Below, piece by piece: positions 60,803-64,000 of a stretch of 64,000 nucleotides of DNA. The notes beneath the pieces were generated by a model. That model ran no database searches and had not been told where the DNA came from. It saw only the letters and a program-made list of their open reading frames with translations. Source of the stretch: Bacteroidota bacterium (GTDB lineage Bacteria; Bacteroidota; Bacteroidia; Bacteroidales; JAAUTT01); NCBI GenBank assembly GCA_023429135.1, contig JAEYWD010000102.1, positions 1-64,000 on the forward strand, read 5' to 3'. The position numbers were made by a program, and so were the translations under genes. The stretch's first letter is position 1. Each line of letters opens with the position of its first letter.

Positions 60803-62776
60803 CTACCTCATCTTCGTCCAGAAATACGTAAATGCATTATGCTCCACCTCTTCACTTCCCGACCACATATTGTAAAACCTGAAATTTTCGGCATTATTTA
60901 AAACTACCTTTTGGCTCTTTGTTGTACCAACCAAACGGAACGACTTATTTCCCGAACGGATACAAAAAGGCATCTCAAAACCATCTTTTACCTCTGTCCA
61001 TTTAAATTCCAATATCAAATTTTTACCCTTCTGCTCCCAACTATATTCCAGAACAGGTAAACCGGTTTCCATTAAAAATTTATCGAAAAACGGGTTAAAA
61101 TCTTTCTGTGTATATTCATTCACCAAATGGATAAAATCGTTTGAAGTAACCACCTTCTGCCGGTACTTCACTGCAAAATCTTTAATAATTCTGAAAAACA
61201 AAGAATCGTCGTTGATGGTGCATCTCAGATTATGCAGCAACATTGCGCCTTTGGTATATACATCGTTCGATGCGAATGTATTTTCGTTCACATCGCGATT
61301 GCCAACCAACGGCCAGAAATTAAAAATCTGGATCATCTTTCCGGCTGCTTCTTTCAAATATGTATCGTACCCGTACCGCTTTTCCATAAACAACAACTCG
61401 GCATAAGTAGCAAAACCTTCCTGTATCCACATATCGGCCATATCGGCAGCCGAGACCGAATTACCCCACCACTCGTGGGCCGATTCGTGCACAATAATGT
61501 AATCGTATTCTTTATTTACATAGGTGTTGTCTTTCTTATCGTAATCATTTCCATAGGCAATTGCTCCCTGGTGCTCCATTCCTTCGTAAGGCGACTCGAC
61601 CATTGCAAAACCGTCCTGCGGAAACGGGTAGTTCCCGAACAATTCCTCAAAGACTATCATCACTTCTTTGGTTTGCTTGAAGGTCTCTTTTGCTTTATCG
61701 AGATTGTACGGAAGCACATAATAATCGAGCGGGTAAGTGCCTTCGCTGTTTGTGATCGAATCGGCAAACTGTGTAAACTTACCCATGTAAAAGGTCGCAT
61801 TATAATTATCAATTGAATTCTTAACCAGCCAGGTATGCGTGGTAAATCCGTCACCGGCAGGTTTTTTGCCGATAAGCGTTCCGTTTGAAATCAAATCGTA
61901 ACCTTCAGGCACAGTGTAAGTCATTTTCATCGAATCGGGCTCATCGCTCATATGATCTTTGCATGGCCACCACGAGCTGGCTCCCAGATGTTCGCATGCA
62001 ACGCCATCCCAACGATTGCCCTTCTTATCCTTTTTCCATACAAACCCTCCAAACCAGGGAGGGTTAATGGCTTCCTGAGGCTTTCCCGAATAATTTATTG
62101 TTATTTGCTGATATGAATCCAAGGGTAATTCTTCCGGAAAATCAATAAAAACAGCATCAAACTCTCTTGTAAATTTAAGCGCAGTGTTTTTCCACCTTAT
62201 TTCTGAAATTGTATACTGACTGAAAAGATCGACCTGGATACGACTTGTATTCTCAGTTACCCGGAAATAAATTGTATTTCCGCCGCTTATAAACTTACTT
62301 TTAGGATCGAGTTTAAGATGAAGGTCGTAAAAAGTAACGTCAAAGGATGTTCTTTCGGGTCTCAGACTTCCTCTCAAAGTATCCTTTCTGGTATATTTTG
62401 GACGAAAGCCATTTTCAGGATAAATCTCAGTTCCCTTATAAAAGAAATCCTTCAAAAATTTCAGGCGGTATTCATCATCACATAGAAAACCAAAGAACTG
62501 TTTGTTGGGAGGTTTAACCCCAAGACCTTTTGCAACTGCTAAATCAGAGCATCCTCCACGGTTATCGCCCAGGAAAATTTTAGACATGCCACGGTAATAA
62601 TGAGCATTGCCGTCCTTCGGGGTCATTTCGATAAGCTTATCGAAATTGACAACAGCGTGAATGTAATCACCCGTATTAAAATTCAACTGGCCCCGAAGGT
62701 TGAGTTCTTCGGCAGACTGACCGTAGCTGTAATTGAAAAAGAAAATAGACAGTGCACAAAATATACAAAACTTCAT
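60803..62776 (-). CDS. M1-family metallopeptidase with N-terminal TPR
   Basis: A 657-residue exported protein: signal peptide 1-19 (ending YSYGQ), a short TPR segment (about 20-80; LNLRGQLNFNTGDYIHAVVNFDKLIEM), then an M1 aminopeptidase domain. Its zinc site is HESAHEWWG with the third ligand Glu 18 residues later in WIQEGFATYAE (HExxHx18E), and the substrate motif is GMEHQGAIAYG (GxMEN variant). It trims N-terminal residues from peptides in the periplasm. The TPR module may serve protein contact. A full promoter, -7 and -33, lies upstream. Confidence 0.93.
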   Translation of the reverse strand: MKFCIFCALSIFFFNYSYGQSAEELNLRGQLNFNTGDYIHAVVNFDKLIEMTPKDGNAHYYRGMSKIFLGDNRGGCSDLAVAKGLGVKPPNKQFFGFLCDDEYRLKFLKDFFYKGTEIYPENGFRPKYTRKDTLRGSLRPERTSFDVTFYDLHLKLDPKSKFISGGNTIYFRVTENTSRIQVDLFSQYTISEIRWKNTALKFTREFDAVFIDFPEELPLDSYQQITINYSGKPQEAINPPWFGGFVWKKDKKGNRWDGVACEHLGASSWWPCKDHMSDEPDSMKMTYTVPEGYDLISNGTLIGKKPAGDGFTTHTWLVKNSIDNYNATFYMGKFTQFADSITNSEGTYPLDYYVLPYNLDKAKETFKQTKEVMIVFEELFGNYPFPQDGFAMVESPYEGMEHQGAIAYGNDYDKKDNTYVNKEYDYIIVHESAHEWWGNSVSAADMADMWIQEGFATYAELLFMEKRYGYDTYLKEAAGKMIQIFNFWPLVGNRDVNENTFASNDVYTKGAMLLHNLRCTINDDSLFFRIIKDFAVKYRQKVVTSNDFIHLVNEYTQKDFNPFFDKFLMETGLPVLEYSWEQKGKNLILEFKWTEVKDGFEMPFCIRSGNKSFRLVGTTKSQKVVLNNAENFRFYNMWSGSEEVEHNAFTYFWTKMR

Positions 62777-62800
62777 ACGTTATAATTAAAACTTTTCACT

Positions 62801-62834
62801 CAAATTTAACAGTTTGAAGCGAAAACTGACAAAA
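62801..62834 (-). promoter_or_regulatory. Bacteroidota-type promoter of the M1 peptidase gene
   Basis: On the minus strand TTTTG (62830-62834) is followed after 21 nt by TAAATTTG (62801-62808). Both match the -33 TTTG and -7 TAnnTTTG elements with correct spacing. The start codon follows about 25 nt later. Confidence 0.7.
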
Positions 62835-63021
62835 TTTCAATATAAAACAGAAAATTGTCAGGAATGCTGGGTTGGAAGGCAAAACAATAAAAAATATCAG
62901 AGATGCGTGTAAAGCGCACAATTACTGAATACCATACGCCTTACGACTAATATCTTACTACTGGTAACCTTTTGGCTGATTTTTTGTATTATAGCAGTGT
63001 TAACTTAAAATTAATTGAGAT

Positions 63022-63723
63022 ATGGACTTTGGAGCGATTATAATTTTTGTGGCAGTTATGTTAGTGAGTCTAATCATTAGCCAGACGCTTAAATCTAAAT
63101 TTAAAAAGTATTCCCAGGTTCGCATGAACCATGGAATGACAGGAAAGGATGTAGCAGAAAAAATGTTGCGCGATAACGGAATTTACGATGTATCAGTTTT
63201 AGCAGTGGAAGGCAGTTTGACCGACCATTACAATCCTGCCAATAAAACAGTAAATCTGAGCCGCGACGTTTACTACGGAAATCACATTTCGGCCGCTGCT
63301 GTTGCAGCCCACGAGTGTGGTCACGCTGTGCAGCATGCCACTGCTTACTCATTCCTTAAACTTCGTTCGGCGCTCGTACCTATTCAGAATGTAAGCGCCA
63401 CCATTCTGAATGCCATCTTTATGATGATGTTCTTTGGAGCGATGTTTCTCCCATCGCTAATTTCGTTTAACGTTGCACTGCCGATTATTATCGTTTGTTA
63501 CGGTGTGTTTACTTTATTTGCCTTCATAACACTACCGGTTGAAATAAACGCCAGCAGCAGGGCTTTGGTTTGGTTAAACAACGCCGGAATTACCTCGTAC
63601 GAAACCCATCCGAAAGCAACCGATGCTCTACGTTGGGCCGCTTACACCTACGTGGTTGCTGCATTAGGCTCACTGGCAATGCTGCTGTATTACCTGATGC
63701 AATATTTAGGAAATCGCGATTAA
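63022..63723 (+). CDS. YugP-type neutral zinc metallopeptidase (PF04298)
   Basis: A 233-residue membrane protein. TM helix at 5-22, the zinc motif in AAHECGHAVQHA (His97, Glu98, His101), then two TM helices (about 125-145 and 150-175) and a last near 210-228. The length and the LTDHYNPANKTVNLSRDVY segment match the YugP/PF04298 family. The biological substrate is not known. It is monocistronic and followed by a strong terminator. Confidence 0.92.
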   Translation: MDFGAIIIFVAVMLVSLIISQTLKSKFKKYSQVRMNHGMTGKDVAEKMLRDNGIYDVSVLAVEGSLTDHYNPANKTVNLSRDVYYGNHISAAAVAAHECGHAVQHATAYSFLKLRSALVPIQNVSATILNAIFMMMFFGAMFLPSLISFNVALPIIIVCYGVFTLFAFITLPVEINASSRALVWLNNAGITSYETHPKATDALRWAAYTYVVAALGSLAMLLYYLMQYLGNRD

Positions 63724-63745
63724 TAAATATTACACGTGTATAAAT

Positions 63746-63775
63746 AAAAAATCCCGCCAACCAGCGGGATTTTTT
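63746..63775. terminator. Bidirectional terminator between yugP-like gene and atpG
   Basis: Stem AAAAAATCCCGC with GCGGGATTTTTT (up to 12 bp, six A-T pairs) and a 6-nt loop, with A-run and T-run on both strands. It can end transcripts of both convergent genes. A TACACGTGTA palindrome (63731-63740) precedes it. Confidence 0.88.
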
Positions 63776-63821
63776 ATTTTGTATTTTCTATAGCCTGAAT
63801 TCCTAATACCTATAGGCCCTA

Positions 63822-64000
63822 TTATCCTTTCAATGCCTCGGCACCACCAACAATTTCGAGAATTTCGTTTGTAATGGTCGCCTGACGGGCTTTGTTATAC
63901 TGGATACGGTAATTTTTAAGAAGCTCAGTTGCATTATCGGTGGCTTTGTGCATGGCAGTCATTCGGGCACCATGCTCTGAGGCAATACTATCCAGAATAG
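63822..64000 (-). CDS. atpG: ATP synthase F1 gamma subunit, C-terminal end (partial)
   Basis: Only the last 59 residues lie in the window. Reading the minus strand gives ILDSIASEHGARMTAMHKATDN followed by ATELLKNYRIQYNKARQATI and TNEILEIVGGAEALKG before the stop at 63822. SEHxARMTAMxxATDNA and YNKARQAxITNEIxEIVGGAxAL are the standard C-terminal helix of F1 gamma, which forms the rotating shaft in the catalytic hexamer. The rest, and probably other atp genes, lie beyond the right edge. Confidence 0.95.
   Translation of the reverse strand, partial: ILDSIASEHGARMTAMHKATDNATELLKNYRIQYNKARQATITNEILEIVGGAEALKG

Overview
The window reads as chromosome of a Bacteroidota member, probably a free-living saccharolytic Bacteroidales/Marinilabiliales-type bacterium; that placement is inferred. 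The support is a CotH-family protein with a type IX secretion (Por) C-terminal domain, DUF2723, DUF2807, M56-TonB/BlaI and UMF1-type MFS genes, several TAnnTTTG -7 promoter boxes, near absence of Shine-Dalgarno sequences, and AT-rich intergenic DNA carrying hairpin repeats. I saw no tRNA, rRNA, CRISPR array, insertion sequence or phage.

Layout. 0.1-6 kb: a methyltransferase, a DUF2807 adhesin-like protein, a Wzz/Wzy-type polysaccharide pair and tyrS. 6.1-10.2 kb: a tight four-gene operon joining a corrinoid-binding protein, a UroD-family methyltransferase lacking the usual zinc cysteines, a DUF1638 protein and a cytosolic hybrid histidine kinase. 10.2-19.8 kb: transporter, CotH protein, D-cysteine desulfhydrase-like enzyme, esterase, MBL hydrolase, methyltransferase and an ABC-2 exporter. 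20-28 kb: a sugar-phosphate cluster (TIM-barrel isomerase, two cupin-type phosphoglucose isomerases, sugar MFS porter, mannose-6-phosphate isomerase, ROK kinase) under a GntR regulator. 28-32.7 kb: TolB-like propeller, SGNH hydrolase, AraC regulator and a secreted gluzincin-like protein.

32.8-37.1 kb is the most unusual part. A signal-peptide plus single-TM protein of DUF2207-like build ends in a cytoplasmic tail of CHDA plus six CHSA units. It is translationally coupled (TAATG) to a radical SAM/SPASM enzyme with a fused N-terminal PqqD-like domain, which is coupled (ATGA) to a four-TM protein of unknown family; a DUF4180 gene follows. This looks like a post-translational modification system acting on the tail of a membrane protein rather than on a small free peptide.

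37-43 kb: a GHMP-kinase/UDP-sugar pyrophosphorylase fusion, a GalU-like nucleotidyltransferase, an acyltransferase and a Nudix-type regulator facing two GH3 beta-glucosidases (43.4-48.8 kb). 48.9-64 kb: an M56-TonB/BlaI pair with matching palindromes at both ends, carA, a TlpA-type thioredoxin, a DUF2723 glycosyltransferase, an eIF1/SUI1 homologue, a peptidase-propeller-outer-membrane fusion, a TonB-like protein, an M1 aminopeptidase, a YugP-type protease and the 3' end of atpG at the right edge.
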